From positions 174,109 through 238,108 of the forward strand of contig JAWKJM010000008.1 of NCBI GenBank assembly GCA_041393775.1: 64,000 bases of DNA. The letters are read 5' to 3'. The notes under the pieces were generated by a model that did not search any database, was not told where the DNA came from, and saw only the letters and a list, made by a program, of their open reading frames with translations. The translations under genes and the position numbers were made by a program. This document shows positions 35,564 through 44,533 of the stretch, piece after piece. The stretch's first letter is position 1, and every line of letters begins with the position of its first letter. Origin of the DNA: JADKAV01 sp041393775 (GTDB taxonomy: Bacteria; Actinomycetota; Actinomycetes; S36-B12; UBA10799).

Positions 35564-35662
35564 CGTTGTCAACCCGTGCCCGTGCGGCACCGTTGCTGGA
35601 TCGTACGATGAATGCTGGCCGGTGATCGTCGGCCCAACCATCACAAGGAGTTCGAGTCAAGC

Positions 35663-37024
35663 GTGAAGAGCACCGTCGAGAATCTGTCCGAGACCCGCGT
35701 GAAGCTCCAGGTCGAGATCCCGTTCGAGGATCTGGCCGACTCGATCAACGAGGCCTACAAGAGCATCGCGTCCCAGGTGAACGTGCCGGGCTTCCGGCGC
35801 GGCAAGGTGCCGGCGCGCATCATCGACCAGCGGTTCGGTCGGGGCGTAGTGCTCGAGGAGGTCGTCAACAAGGCCGTCCCCGCCGCGTACGACGATGCCA
35901 TCCGCGAGAACGAGATCCGTCCGCTGGGACAGCCGGACGTGGAGGTCACGGCCATCGAGGACGGCGACTTGATAGCCTTCACCGCCGAGGTGGACGTGAC
36001 GCCCGAGTTCGATCTGCCCGACTACACCGGCATGGCGGTGGAGGTCTCCGACTCGGTGGTCTCGGACGCCGATGTCGACGACCAGGTGGAGGAGTTGCGC
36101 AAGCGGTTCGCGACTGTGACCCCGGTCGAGCGTCCTACGCAGACCGGTGACTTGGTGCTGGTGGACGTCAAGGGTGAGCTCGACGGCGAGGAGATCGAGG
36201 ACTTCGCAGGCGACGCGTTGACGTTCGAGGTGGGTGCCGAAGGCGTGATCGACGGCTTCGCGGAGGCCGTCACCGGTGCATCCGAAGGCGCCGTGGTCAC
36301 CTTCGACTACACCCCGGACGAGGGTCCGTACGCCAATCAGGTCGTCAACATCACCGTCGAGCTCAAGGGCGTCCGCGAGCGTACCCTGCCTGACGCCGAC
36401 GACGAGTTCGCCCAACTGGCCAGCGAGTTCGACACGGTGGACGAACTGCGCGACGACCTCAGGCTGAAGCTGCAGGGCAACCGGCTCATGGAGCAGGGCT
36501 ACGAGGCGCGCGAGAAGGTGGCGGAGAAGCTGCTGGAACTCGTCGACTTCCCGCTTCCGGAAGGGTTCCTGGCCGCCCAGCTCGAGGAGCACTTCCAGGA
36601 CGGGCACGGCGACGAAGAGCACCGCGCCGAGGTCGAGGAGAACACCAGGACCTCGTTGAAGACGCAACTGGTCCTCGACAGGATCGCCGACGCCGAGGAG
36701 CTCAGTGTTGAGCAGGCCGAGCTGGTCGAGTGGTTGGTGCAGCAGGCTCCGCGCTACGGAATGTCCGCCGACCAGTTCGCCAATGCCCTCGCGGAGGCCG
36801 GTCAGGTGGGCACTGCGCTCGCCGATGTCCGCCGCGGCAAGGCGCTGTCCTTCGTCCTGCGGCAGGCGGAGGTGGTCGATGCGTCGGGGGTCCCGGTGGA
36901 TCTCAGCGCCTTGGACCAGCCTGGTACCGACGACCTCGCGGCGATGGCTGAGGCCCAGGGAGACGACGAAGATGACGTCGCGGACGAGGAAGCGGCACCG
37001 GCCGCCGACACCGAGGGTCAGTAG
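35663..37024 (+). CDS. tig: Trigger factor, ribosome-associated chaperone
   Basis: 453 residues from GTG 35663, with AAGGAG 12 nt upstream (long spacing). N-terminal ribosome-docking loop GFRRGKVP near residue 44; FKBP-type PPIase domain about 155-240 (TGDLVLVDVKGELDGEEI); helical C-terminal arms to about 430; acidic tail DDEDDVADEEAAPAAD. Binds at the tunnel exit near L23 and shields nascent chains. It leads the tig-clpP1-clpP2-clpX series, linking folding with degradation as in most bacteria. Confidence 0.97.
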   Translation: MKSTVENLSETRVKLQVEIPFEDLADSINEAYKSIASQVNVPGFRRGKVPARIIDQRFGRGVVLEEVVNKAVPAAYDDAIRENEIRPLGQPDVEVTAIEDGDLIAFTAEVDVTPEFDLPDYTGMAVEVSDSVVSDADVDDQVEELRKRFATVTPVERPTQTGDLVLVDVKGELDGEEIEDFAGDALTFEVGAEGVIDGFAEAVTGASEGAVVTFDYTPDEGPYANQVVNITVELKGVRERTLPDADDEFAQLASEFDTVDELRDDLRLKLQGNRLMEQGYEAREKVAEKLLELVDFPLPEGFLAAQLEEHFQDGHGDEEHRAEVEENTRTSLKTQLVLDRIADAEELSVEQAELVEWLVQQAPRYGMSADQFANALAEAGQVGTALADVRRGKALSFVLRQAEVVDASGVPVDLSALDQPGTDDLAAMAEAQGDDEDDVADEEAAPAADTEGQ

Positions 37025-37126
37025 TCCACACGCCGACAGCGAACAAACCCCGTTTCCGGGATGGCCGTGTCGTACCCCCGCGTTAGGGTCAGTACGACAA
37101 GCGATGCACTACGAAAGGCAGCGGCA

Positions 37127-37744
37127 GTGAACGACGTGAGCCCCCAGGATCGGGGACCCCAGCCTGGCCCCATGGGCTATGACGATTCGGTGTTCCAGCG
37201 CCTCCTCAAGGAGCGGATCATCTTCCTCGGATCGCCTGTCGAAGACACTGTGGCGAACCTGATCTGCGCCCAGATGCTGCTGCTGGCCGCCGAGGATCCA
37301 GACCGGGACATCTACTTGTACATCAACTCGCCGGGGGGCTCGATCTCGGCGGGGATGGCCATATACGACACCATGCAGTTCGTCCGCAACGACGTCGCCA
37401 CGGTGGCCATGGGGCTCGCTGCATCGATGGGTCAGTTCCTGCTCAGTTCGGGGCAGCCCGGCAAGCGCTACAGCCTGCCGCACGCCCGGATCATGATGCA
37501 CCAGCCGTCCGGCGGCATCGGCGGTACCGCATCGGACATCAAGATCCAGGCCGAGCAGATGCTGTACATCAAGAAGCAGATGGCCAAGCTCATCGCCCAG
37601 CAGACCGGCCAGACCGAGGAGCAGATCGAAACCGACTCGGATCGTGACCGGTGGTTCTCCGCCGACGAGGCCAAGGAGTACGGGTTCATCGATCACGTGG
37701 TGCAGCGCGCGGCTGACGTCACCGGAAGTGGAGGGACCGCCTGA
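37127..37744 (+). CDS. clpP1: ATP-dependent Clp protease proteolytic subunit 1
   Basis: 205 residues from GTG 37127 (GAAAGG about 8 nt upstream); the frame is open to 37061. Catalytic Ser in GLAASMGQFLL and His in PHARIMMHQPSGG, Asp in the C-terminal third (DRDRWFSADEA). Actinobacteria use a mixed ClpP1P2 tetradecamer that needs both subunits; the stop overlaps the clpP2 start by one base (TGATG), which would keep their output matched. Confidence 0.96.
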   Translation: MNDVSPQDRGPQPGPMGYDDSVFQRLLKERIIFLGSPVEDTVANLICAQMLLLAAEDPDRDIYLYINSPGGSISAGMAIYDTMQFVRNDVATVAMGLAASMGQFLLSSGQPGKRYSLPHARIMMHQPSGGIGGTASDIKIQAEQMLYIKKQMAKLIAQQTGQTEEQIETDSDRDRWFSADEAKEYGFIDHVVQRAADVTGSGGTA

Positions 37745-38370
37745 TGGACGCCCGATCGATACGCAACCCGCAGAGTCGCTACATCCTGCCGGAGTTCCGC
37801 GAGCGCACGTCCACTGGCGAGCGCATCCACAACCCGTACACGAAGTTGTTCGAGGAGCGGATCATCTTCCTGGGGGTCCAGATCGACGACGCCTCCGCCG
37901 ATGACGTGATGGCGCAGTTGCTCACGCTCGAGTCCATGGACACCGAGCGTGATATTCAGATCTACATCAACTCCCCGGGTGGCTCGTACACCGCGATGAC
38001 CGCCATCTACGACACGATGCAGTTCGTCAAGCCGCAGGTGCAGACCGTCTGCCTAGGTCAGGCCGCATCGGCCGCGGCGGTCCTGCTGGCCGCCGGCGCG
38101 CAGGGCAAACGATTCGCGCTGCCGCACGCCCGAGTGCTCATCCATCAGCCGTACACAGAGGGCGGTGGCCAGGGATCGGACATCGAGATCCAGGCCAACG
38201 AGATCCTGCGTATGCGCTCCGAGATGGAGGGTATTCTCGCCAAGCACACGGGACGCAGCCTCGAACAGGTCCAGAGTGACATCGAGCGGGACAAGATCCT
38301 GACCGCCGAGGACGCCAAGGAGTACGGCGTGATCGACCACGTGTTGACCACCCGCAAGACGGTCTCCTGA
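37744..38370 (+). CDS. clpP2: ATP-dependent Clp protease proteolytic subunit 2
   Basis: 208 residues. Catalytic Ser in GQAASAAAVLL, His in PHARVLIHQPYTEGGG, Asp in DIERDKILTAEDA. The N-terminus (DARSIRNPQSRYILPEFRER) is the propeptide-like extension that is removed in mycobacterial ClpP2. Partner ring of ClpP1; docks ClpX and ClpC through hydrophobic pockets. Expression coupled to clpP1. Confidence 0.96.
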   Translation: MDARSIRNPQSRYILPEFRERTSTGERIHNPYTKLFEERIIFLGVQIDDASADDVMAQLLTLESMDTERDIQIYINSPGGSYTAMTAIYDTMQFVKPQVQTVCLGQAASAAAVLLAAGAQGKRFALPHARVLIHQPYTEGGGQGSDIEIQANEILRMRSEMEGILAKHTGRSLEQVQSDIERDKILTAEDAKEYGVIDHVLTTRKTVS

Positions 38371-38483
38371 CATCGAGGCGAGAATCCGCACGGAGAAGTG
38401 CGCGCCACGCGGCGCGTCCCGACCAGAGTCGGGGTACCGTCGAAGGGGTAACTCGGTGACAATTCCCGCAGAGAGGACAACTG

Positions 38484-39755
38484 GTGGCTCGCATCGGTGA
38501 AGGAGCGGACCTGCTCAAGTGTTCGTTCTGCGGAAAAAGCCAGAAGCAGGTCAAGAAGTTGATCGCGGGACCAGGCGTCTACATCTGCGACGAGTGCATC
38601 GACCTGTGCAACGAGATCATCGAAGAGGAGCTCCAGGAGACCTCTGATCTGCAGCTCGGCGACCTCCCCAAGCCCAGGGAGATGTTCGAGTTCCTCGAGC
38701 AGTATGTGGTGGGGCAGGAGACCGCCAAGAAGTCGCTGGCCGTGGCCGTCTACAACCACTACAAGCGGGTTCAGGCCGGAAACGGGGGCGGGCGGCGCGA
38801 TGACGGCGTCGAACTGGCCAAGTCGAACATCCTGCTACTCGGTCCCACCGGCTCCGGTAAGACCCTGCTGGCCCAGACACTGGCCCGGATGCTCAATGTG
38901 CCGTTCGCGATCGCCGATGCGACAGCCCTGACCGAGGCCGGATACGTCGGCGAGGACGTCGAGAACATCCTGCTGAAACTGATCCAGGCGGCCGACTACG
39001 ACGTCAAGAAGGCCGAGACCGGGATCATCTACATCGACGAGATCGACAAGGTTGCCCGCAAGAGCGAGAATCCCTCGATCACCCGGGATGTCTCCGGCGA
39101 GGGCGTGCAGCAGGCGTTGCTCAAGATCTTGGAAGGTACGCAGGCCTCGGTGCCGCCGCAGGGCGGCCGCAAGCACCCGCACCAGGAGTTCATCCAGATC
39201 GACACCACCAATGTGCTGTTCATCGTCGGTGGCGCCTTCGCCGGGCTGGACAAGATCATCGAGTCGCGGATCGGCAAGAAGTCCCTGGGTTTCACCGCGG
39301 AACTGGCCGAAGACACCAATCCCGGCGACGTCTTCAGCGAAGTGCTTCCCGAGGACCTGCTCAAATTCGGGATGATTCCCGAATTCGTCGGTCGGCTGCC
39401 GGTGTTCACCTCTGTCACCCAGCTCGACCGGGACGCGCTGATCAAGGTGCTGACCGAGCCCAAGAACGCGCTAACCCGCCAGTACGAGCGCCTGTTCGAC
39501 CTCGACGGCGTCGAACTCGAGTTCGACGCCGAGGCGCTGGCCGCCATTGCCGACCAGGGGCTGCTGCGCGGGACCGGTGCGCGTGGTCTGCGCGCGATCC
39601 TCGAGGAGGTCCTGCTCAACGTGATGTACGACGTGCCCAGCCGCGACGATATCGCCACGGTACGGATCACCCGGGAGGTGGTCGAGGACAACGTCAACCC
39701 GACGCTGGTTCCCCGCAAGCCGTCACGCCGGGAGAACCGGGAGAAGTCCGCGTAG
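38484..39755 (+). CDS. clpX: ATP-dependent Clp protease ATP-binding subunit ClpX
   Basis: 423 residues, GTG start with GAGAGGA about 6 nt upstream. N-terminal C4 zinc-binding domain (CSFCGKSQ, CDECIDLC) recruits substrates; Walker A GPTGSGKTLLAQTLA near residue 118, Walker B IIYIDEIDKVA near 180, sensor and pore segments downstream (GYVGEDVENIL). Unfolds proteins for ClpP1P2. The 113-bp gap after clpP2 contains its own leader region, so it can be transcribed separately. Confidence 0.97.
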   Translation: MARIGEGADLLKCSFCGKSQKQVKKLIAGPGVYICDECIDLCNEIIEEELQETSDLQLGDLPKPREMFEFLEQYVVGQETAKKSLAVAVYNHYKRVQAGNGGGRRDDGVELAKSNILLLGPTGSGKTLLAQTLARMLNVPFAIADATALTEAGYVGEDVENILLKLIQAADYDVKKAETGIIYIDEIDKVARKSENPSITRDVSGEGVQQALLKILEGTQASVPPQGGRKHPHQEFIQIDTTNVLFIVGGAFAGLDKIIESRIGKKSLGFTAELAEDTNPGDVFSEVLPEDLLKFGMIPEFVGRLPVFTSVTQLDRDALIKVLTEPKNALTRQYERLFDLDGVELEFDAEALAAIADQGLLRGTGARGLRAILEEVLLNVMYDVPSRDDIATVRITREVVEDNVNPTLVPRKPSRRENREKSA

Positions 39756-39767
39756 TCCGGCGCCTGC

Positions 39768-40390
39768 TCAGTACGAGCAGTCCTTGGCCCCGCGCATCCA
39801 TTTCAGGCCGGTATACACCTCGCTGGGCGAGCCCCCTGTCCAGACACCGGGTCCCCAGTACTGCACCGCACTGCTCGTGTCGGCCGCCACCCGCACGGTG
39901 TAGTACACGGTGTTGCCGTAGGAATCGGCGCGGTAGGACACCCCCAGGCACCATCGGTCTTCTGCTCCGCGCTGATGATCTCGACGATGCTGGCAACAGA
40001 CCGGATGTCCGCCCTTGAGGTGTTCGTGAGCCGGGAGTGCCACTGCGTTCCGTTGTCGAAGAATCCGTGGCGTTGCTCGACCGGGCAGTTGGGCCACCCG
40101 GCCGGACAGTCGGTCAGTGTCGAATTGGTCGCCAGCGCTTGCCCGGCCGCTTTAGCGGATACGCCTTTTCGTTCACGATCAGCGTCGCCTTGCTGGGCTT
40201 CTTGCCGGGAAAGGTCACCACGATCCGGCTGCTGTCGCGGCGGCCGACGGCTTGGCCGCCGAAACCGCCGATTGGGAGGGGGTCGCGGACAAGGCAGGGC
40301 TCACACTCATCGACATCACCAGTGCGACAGCAGGGATCAGGATCTCGCGCCACGGGACGGACAGGCACGGGATGGCGGCCCAGGTGAAAT
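39768..40390 (-). pseudogene. Remnant of a small secreted protein gene, three frameshifts
   Basis: Reading the minus strand, four consecutive frames each carry protein-like sequence. Frame 1: signal peptide ILIPAVALVMSMSVSPALSA (about 40280-40345). Frame 2: SSRIVVTFPGKKPSKATLIV, ending in a stop at 40114. Frame 3: DCPAGWPNCPVEQRHGFFDN and on to EIISAEQKTDGAW. Frame 4: YRADSYGNTVYYTVRVAADT, then YTGLKWMRGAKDCSY and a stop at 39768. Shifts fall near 40235, 40115 and 39947. No start codon is evident before the signal peptide. Four conserved-looking Cys suggest an extracellular disulfide protein. Family not recognised; sequencing error at three sites is possible but unlikely. Confidence 0.7.
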
Positions 40391-40405
40391 CAGCTTGGAT
40401 AGTCG

Positions 40406-41386
40406 TCAGCGATCCATCTGGATCAAGCGATCGGTGTCGCCGTGTACTTCCAGCCCACCGCACGTCCCCGTGTCATCGAGAAGCAGCTGTCCGCCCGGCG
40501 AGCGCAGCGTCAGATGAACCCGGGCATCAAGGGTCTCCTCCACGCGCTTGTGCATCTCGGTGCGGATCGGGGCGTGCAGGAATGCGCCCCCCGGGCGGGT
40601 GGCCTTGATGCCAAGTTCGGTGCCGTCGCGTCCGCGCACCGTCAACCACACATGCTCGTCGTCCACGCGCAGTTGCTGGACCTTCGCCCCGGTGTAGGAG
40701 GCGAAGCGGTCCAGTCCGCCGCTGTGTCGAAGTCCGATCAGAAGGCCCTGGAAACTTCCCCGCAGCCACGGGATGATCGCCACCGAGGCCATCAGGCTCA
40801 GGCTGGGGTCGTCGAAGTGGTTGGAATGGATCCAGATGTAGCCGGACGGGAACGCCTGGCCCCAATCCTTCTCGATGTATCCGCGGCCACCCGTGAAATC
40901 GAGGGTGCGTCCTTCGAACTGCAGAGCCCCCGACAGGTCGTGGCCGAACGACACGACCCCGTGGTAGCACTCCATGAACGGCATCCAGGCATACCAGCCC
41001 ATGGCGCCCGGGGATCGCAGGGTGACCGGCCAGGGGTCGAGGGGCTGCCCGAAGTCGACCCGTCCCGACAGGCCGGCGTGTGGCAGGTCCAGCCGGATAC
41101 CGGCCGATGAGAACCGGTTGGACCCGACCCGGACCGCGAACTTGTCGCTGTGCGCAGCGAAGTCGGACATCGCATGCGGCACGTACCAACTGCGACCGGT
41201 GGAACCGTCCATGACCTGGACGAATGCCTCGTGCGGACCGTCGTCCTCCGGAGCCAGGAACACCCCGGGGATCAGGGCCAGCCGGGCGTCGCGGTCCTTG
41301 TCCACGAGTTTGATGTACCAGCCCTCGAAGAACTTGGACCGCCGGCCTGCGCCGTGGTATCCATCGGGTTGGAGCACCTTCCGCAT
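40406..41386 (-). CDS. Tocopherol-cyclase-like protein (PF14249 type)
   Basis: 326 residues. GYHGAGRRSKFFEGWYIKLV at residues 9-28 and GYIEKDWGQAFPSGYIWIHSN near 170 are the two signature stretches of the tocopherol cyclase family. In plants and cyanobacteria the enzyme closes the chromanol ring of vitamin E; bacterial homologues outside that group are uncharacterised and there is no tocopherol pathway nearby. CAGGCT ends 6 nt before the ATG. It sits 4 nt downstream of the valS stop on the same strand and may be read through from it. The product may act on a lipid or be a beta-barrel lipid carrier. Confidence 0.87.
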   Translation of the reverse strand: MRKVLQPDGYHGAGRRSKFFEGWYIKLVDKDRDARLALIPGVFLAPEDDGPHEAFVQVMDGSTGRSWYVPHAMSDFAAHSDKFAVRVGSNRFSSAGIRLDLPHAGLSGRVDFGQPLDPWPVTLRSPGAMGWYAWMPFMECYHGVVSFGHDLSGALQFEGRTLDFTGGRGYIEKDWGQAFPSGYIWIHSNHFDDPSLSLMASVAIIPWLRGSFQGLLIGLRHSGGLDRFASYTGAKVQQLRVDDEHVWLTVRGRDGTELGIKATRPGGAFLHAPIRTEMHKRVEETLDARVHLTLRSPGGQLLLDDTGTCGGLEVHGDTDRLIQMDR

Positions 41387-41390
41387 GTGT

Positions 41391-43919
41391 CTAGCCTGCT
41401 AGATCCGCGATGACCTCGAAAGTGCTGGCCGATTCCACCCGCAATCCGGTATCCAGACCTCCGGCCGCCTCGAGGTCTGCCGTGGCTGCTTCGACCAGCG
41501 GGATCTGCTCGGCTGGGGCTTTGACGACCGTGTGCGCCAGGCGGGCGCGCATCGACACCTTGTGGTCGCTCTTGACCTTGCGCATGGCCGACAGGACCTG
41601 ACCCGCGACTGCGAGCACCGCAGGGTCGCCGCCGTCGGGCAGTTCCGCGGGTTCGGGCCAGATCGCACTGTGCACACTGCCGTCCTGCCACCAGGACCAG
41701 ACCTCCTCGGTCACGAACGGCAGGATCGGTGCGAACAGGCGCAGTTGCACGGACAGCGCCAGTGCCAGGGCGGCGCCGGCGGATGCCGCGGCTTCGTCGC
41801 CTTGTGAGCCGTGAGCGCGCTCCTTGACCAGTTCGATGTAGTCGTCGCAGAAGGACCAGAAGAACGACTCGGTCAATTCCAGCGCCCGCGCGTAGTTGTA
41901 GTCATCGAAGGCCTCGGTGGCCTGTTCGACGACTTCCCGCAACCCGGCGAGCATCGCAAGGTCCAGCGGCTGCGTGACGGGGGCGGAGGGATCACCGGCG
42001 AAGGACAGCGCGAACTTGGACGCGTTGAGGATCTTGATCGCCAGACGGCGCCCGACCTTCATCTGGGCCTCGTCGTAGGCCGTGTCGGTGCCCGGCCGGC
42101 CACTGGCAGCCCAGTAGCGCACCGCGTCGGCGCCGTGCTGGTCCAGCAGGCCCATCGGGGTGACCACATTGCCCTTCGACTTCGACATCTTCTTGCGGTC
42201 CGGGTCCAGGATCCAGCCACTGATCGCGGCATGCTTCCACGGCAGGCCGTTGTCTTCGAGGTGAGCCCGCACCACGCTGGAGAACAGCCAGGTACGGATG
42301 ATCTCGTGGGCTTGCGGGCGCAGATCCATCGGGTAAACGCGCCGCCACAGGTCCGGGTCGTACTCCCAGCCGCCGGCGATCTGGGGGGTGAGCGAACTGG
42401 TGGCCCACGTGTCCATGACGTCCGGATCCGCCACGAAGCCACCGGGCTTCCCGCGCTGGTCCTCGGTGTATCCGGTCGGCGCCTGATCTGCCGGGTCGAC
42501 CGGGAGCAGCGATTCGTCCGGCGTCAGGACGGTCGAGTAGTCCGGATTACCGTCGGCATCCACGGCGTACCACACCGGGATCGGGACCCCGAAGAACCGC
42601 TGCCGCGACACCAGCCAGTCACCGTTGAGCCCCTCGACCCATGTGCGGTAGCGGACCTCCATGTGCGGTGGGTGCCAATCCAGTTCCGAACCGCGGGCGA
42701 TGAGTGCTGCTCGCAGATCCTCGTCGCGTCCACCGTTACGGATGTACCACTGACGGGTGGTGACGATCTCGAGGGGTTTGTCGCCCTTCTCGAAGAACTT
42801 CACCGGATGCGTGATCTGCTTCAGGTCACCGACGAGGTCGCCGGACTCGCGCAGCAGCTCGGCCATGCGCTCCTTCGCGGTGAACATGGTGGCGCCGGCG
42901 AGTTTCTCGTATGCGGCGCGCCCGGTGTCGGTGATGATCCAGTCGGGGATCGTCGGGATCACCCGGCCGTCCCACCCCACGATGGGCCTGGTGGGCAGTT
43001 GGAGTTCGCGCCACCAGGTCACGTCAGTGGTGTCACCGAACGTGCAGATCATGGCGATGCCCGAGCCCTTTTCCGGATCGGCGAGTTCGTGGGCCACGAC
43101 CGGCACCTCGACGCCGAAGACCGGCGTGGTGACGGTCTTCCCGAAGAGGGGCTGGTAGCGCTCGTCGTCGGGATGAGCGACCAGGGCCACGCAGGCCGCG
43201 AGCAGTTCGGGCCGGGTGGTCTCGATGAAGACGCGGTCGTCGCCGTGGTGGAAACCGACCCGGTGGTAGGTGCCAGGCCGTTCCCGGTCCTCGAGTTCGG
43301 CCTGCGCGACGGCGGTCCGGAACGTGACGTCCCAAAGGGTGGGCGCTTCCGCCTGGTAGGCCTCGTCACGGGCGAGGTTGCGAAGGAAACCGCGCTGGGA
43401 GACCGCGCGCGCCCGCTCGTCGATGGTCTGGTACGTGTGGTTCCAGTCGACGGACAACCCGAGGCGGCGCCACAGGTCCTCGAACGCCTTCTCGTCCTCC
43501 TCGGTCAGCCGCTCGCACAACTCCACGAAGTTGCGCCGCGAGATCGGCCGTTGCTCCTTGCCGCCCGGCTGCACCTCTAGGTCGGGGTCGTAGTGCATGG
43601 TCGGTTCGCAGCGCACACCGAAGTAGTTCTGGACGCGACGCTCGGTGGGCAGCCCGTTGTCGTCCCAGCCCATCGGGTAGAAGACTTCGAAACCGCGCAT
43701 CCGCTTGTACCGGGCGATGCAGTCGGTATGGGTGTAACTGAAGACGTGGCCCACATGCAGTGACCCGCTCACCGTTGGCGGCGGCGTGTCGATGCTGTAG
43801 ATCTGATCGCGGGTTCTGGTCCGGTCGAAGGCGTACACCTGCTCGCTGTGCCAGTGCGCCGCCCACTTGCCGTCGAGGCCGTCCACGCCTGGACGGTCGG
43901 GAATCCGCGGATTGTTCAT
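41391..43919 (-). CDS. valS: Valine--tRNA ligase
   Basis: 842 residues from ATG 43919; the frame to 44054 lacks support, and TAAACT ends 8 nt upstream. Class I motifs HVGH (GSLHVGHVF, the HIGH box) near residue 52 and KMSKS (KKMSKSKGNVV) near 585; editing (CP1) domain about 195-340; C-terminal anticodon-binding helical domain. It opens NNPRIPDRPGVDGLDGKWA and is of the type found in actinobacteria, without the long coiled-coil C-terminal arm. Charges tRNA-Val and hydrolyses mischarged Thr-tRNA. Confidence 0.96.
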   Translation of the reverse strand: MNNPRIPDRPGVDGLDGKWAAHWHSEQVYAFDRTRTRDQIYSIDTPPPTVSGSLHVGHVFSYTHTDCIARYKRMRGFEVFYPMGWDDNGLPTERRVQNYFGVRCEPTMHYDPDLEVQPGGKEQRPISRRNFVELCERLTEEDEKAFEDLWRRLGLSVDWNHTYQTIDERARAVSQRGFLRNLARDEAYQAEAPTLWDVTFRTAVAQAELEDRERPGTYHRVGFHHGDDRVFIETTRPELLAACVALVAHPDDERYQPLFGKTVTTPVFGVEVPVVAHELADPEKGSGIAMICTFGDTTDVTWWRELQLPTRPIVGWDGRVIPTIPDWIITDTGRAAYEKLAGATMFTAKERMAELLRESGDLVGDLKQITHPVKFFEKGDKPLEIVTTRQWYIRNGGRDEDLRAALIARGSELDWHPPHMEVRYRTWVEGLNGDWLVSRQRFFGVPIPVWYAVDADGNPDYSTVLTPDESLLPVDPADQAPTGYTEDQRGKPGGFVADPDVMDTWATSSLTPQIAGGWEYDPDLWRRVYPMDLRPQAHEIIRTWLFSSVVRAHLEDNGLPWKHAAISGWILDPDRKKMSKSKGNVVTPMGLLDQHGADAVRYWAASGRPGTDTAYDEAQMKVGRRLAIKILNASKFALSFAGDPSAPVTQPLDLAMLAGLREVVEQATEAFDDYNYARALELTESFFWSFCDDYIELVKERAHGSQGDEAAASAGAALALALSVQLRLFAPILPFVTEEVWSWWQDGSVHSAIWPEPAELPDGGDPAVLAVAGQVLSAMRKVKSDHKVSMRARLAHTVVKAPAEQIPLVEAATADLEAAGGLDTGLRVESASTFEVIADLAG

Positions 43920-44064
43920 GGTTACCGAGTTTAGGGGCGCGGCGTGGCGGCGGCGCACGGTGATCACCGGACAGGGTTGGCGGAAACGATCTGGCGACGC
44001 CGGTTTGACTTCGGACCGTGGTTCTGGCTGGGTTCTCGAGTTCCGGGTGCCCATCGGCCATGGC

Positions 44065-44395
44065 CTGGCCGCGGCGTTCAGGCGCTGAAACGCCGGGCGA
44101 GAATCGCTCGCGCTAGTCGTCCTTGGCCGTGGCCGGCCGCGGCGTTCGGTGAAACGCCGGGCGGAAATCGCTCGCGTTAGAGAACGTGCACGAGGTTAGA
44201 GAAGCCACATGTGCATTCACTAACCTCGTGCACGTTCTCTAACCTCGCGACCATTCTCTAACCTCGCGACCCAGATGTGGCGACCGGGTACACGCGGCAT
44301 TTTCGGACTAGAGAATGTGCACGAGGTTAGAGAAGCCACACGTGCGTTCACTAACCTCGTGCACGATCTCTAACCTCGCGGCTACCGAAGTACAC
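44065..44395 (-). repeat. Family B intergenic repeat, copy 2 (inverted, core duplicated)
   Basis: Same elements as 8601-8840 but on the other strand: 44173-44273 is the nested palindrome, preceded by hairpins such as GGCGTT-TCACCG-AACGCC (reverse strand), where copy 1 has CCGCC-GGCGG, so the stem is kept while the bases change. A second, shorter core follows at 44308-44390. Together with 43920-44064, where I see nothing else, it fills the divergent valS/folC interval and so lies near both promoters. Confidence 0.8.
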
Positions 44396-44521
44396 GAGCC
44401 GTTTTCGGACCAGACCTCGTTTCGGTCAGGCCCTGCGGTCGCCTATGCGCGGACGCGAACGGGCGGGCCGGACGCGGGTCGGCGCATGACGGGGCCGAAT
44501 TCGACTTCCACCGGCCCGGCG

Positions 44522-44527
44522 TAGCCT
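44522..44527 (+). promoter_or_regulatory. -10 box of folC
   Basis: TAGCCT followed by 6 nt and GTG at 44534. Confidence 0.55.
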
Positions 44528-44533
44528 GTCGGG

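Noticed and set aside
35112..35640. Prophage or genomic island at the tRNA pair
   Set aside because: Only a 20-bp duplication is present; no integrase, phage or plasmid gene is seen in the window.
41811..43580. 589-codon open frame on the + strand opposite valS, and similar long frames at 2486-3865, 49564-51150 and 52660-54519
   Set aside because: They lie entirely antisense to genes with complete family motifs, have no recognisable domain, and are expected in high-G+C DNA.
44173..44390. CRISPR-like array of family B motifs
   Set aside because: Repeats alternate in orientation, spacing is not constant, no unique spacers, no cas genes.
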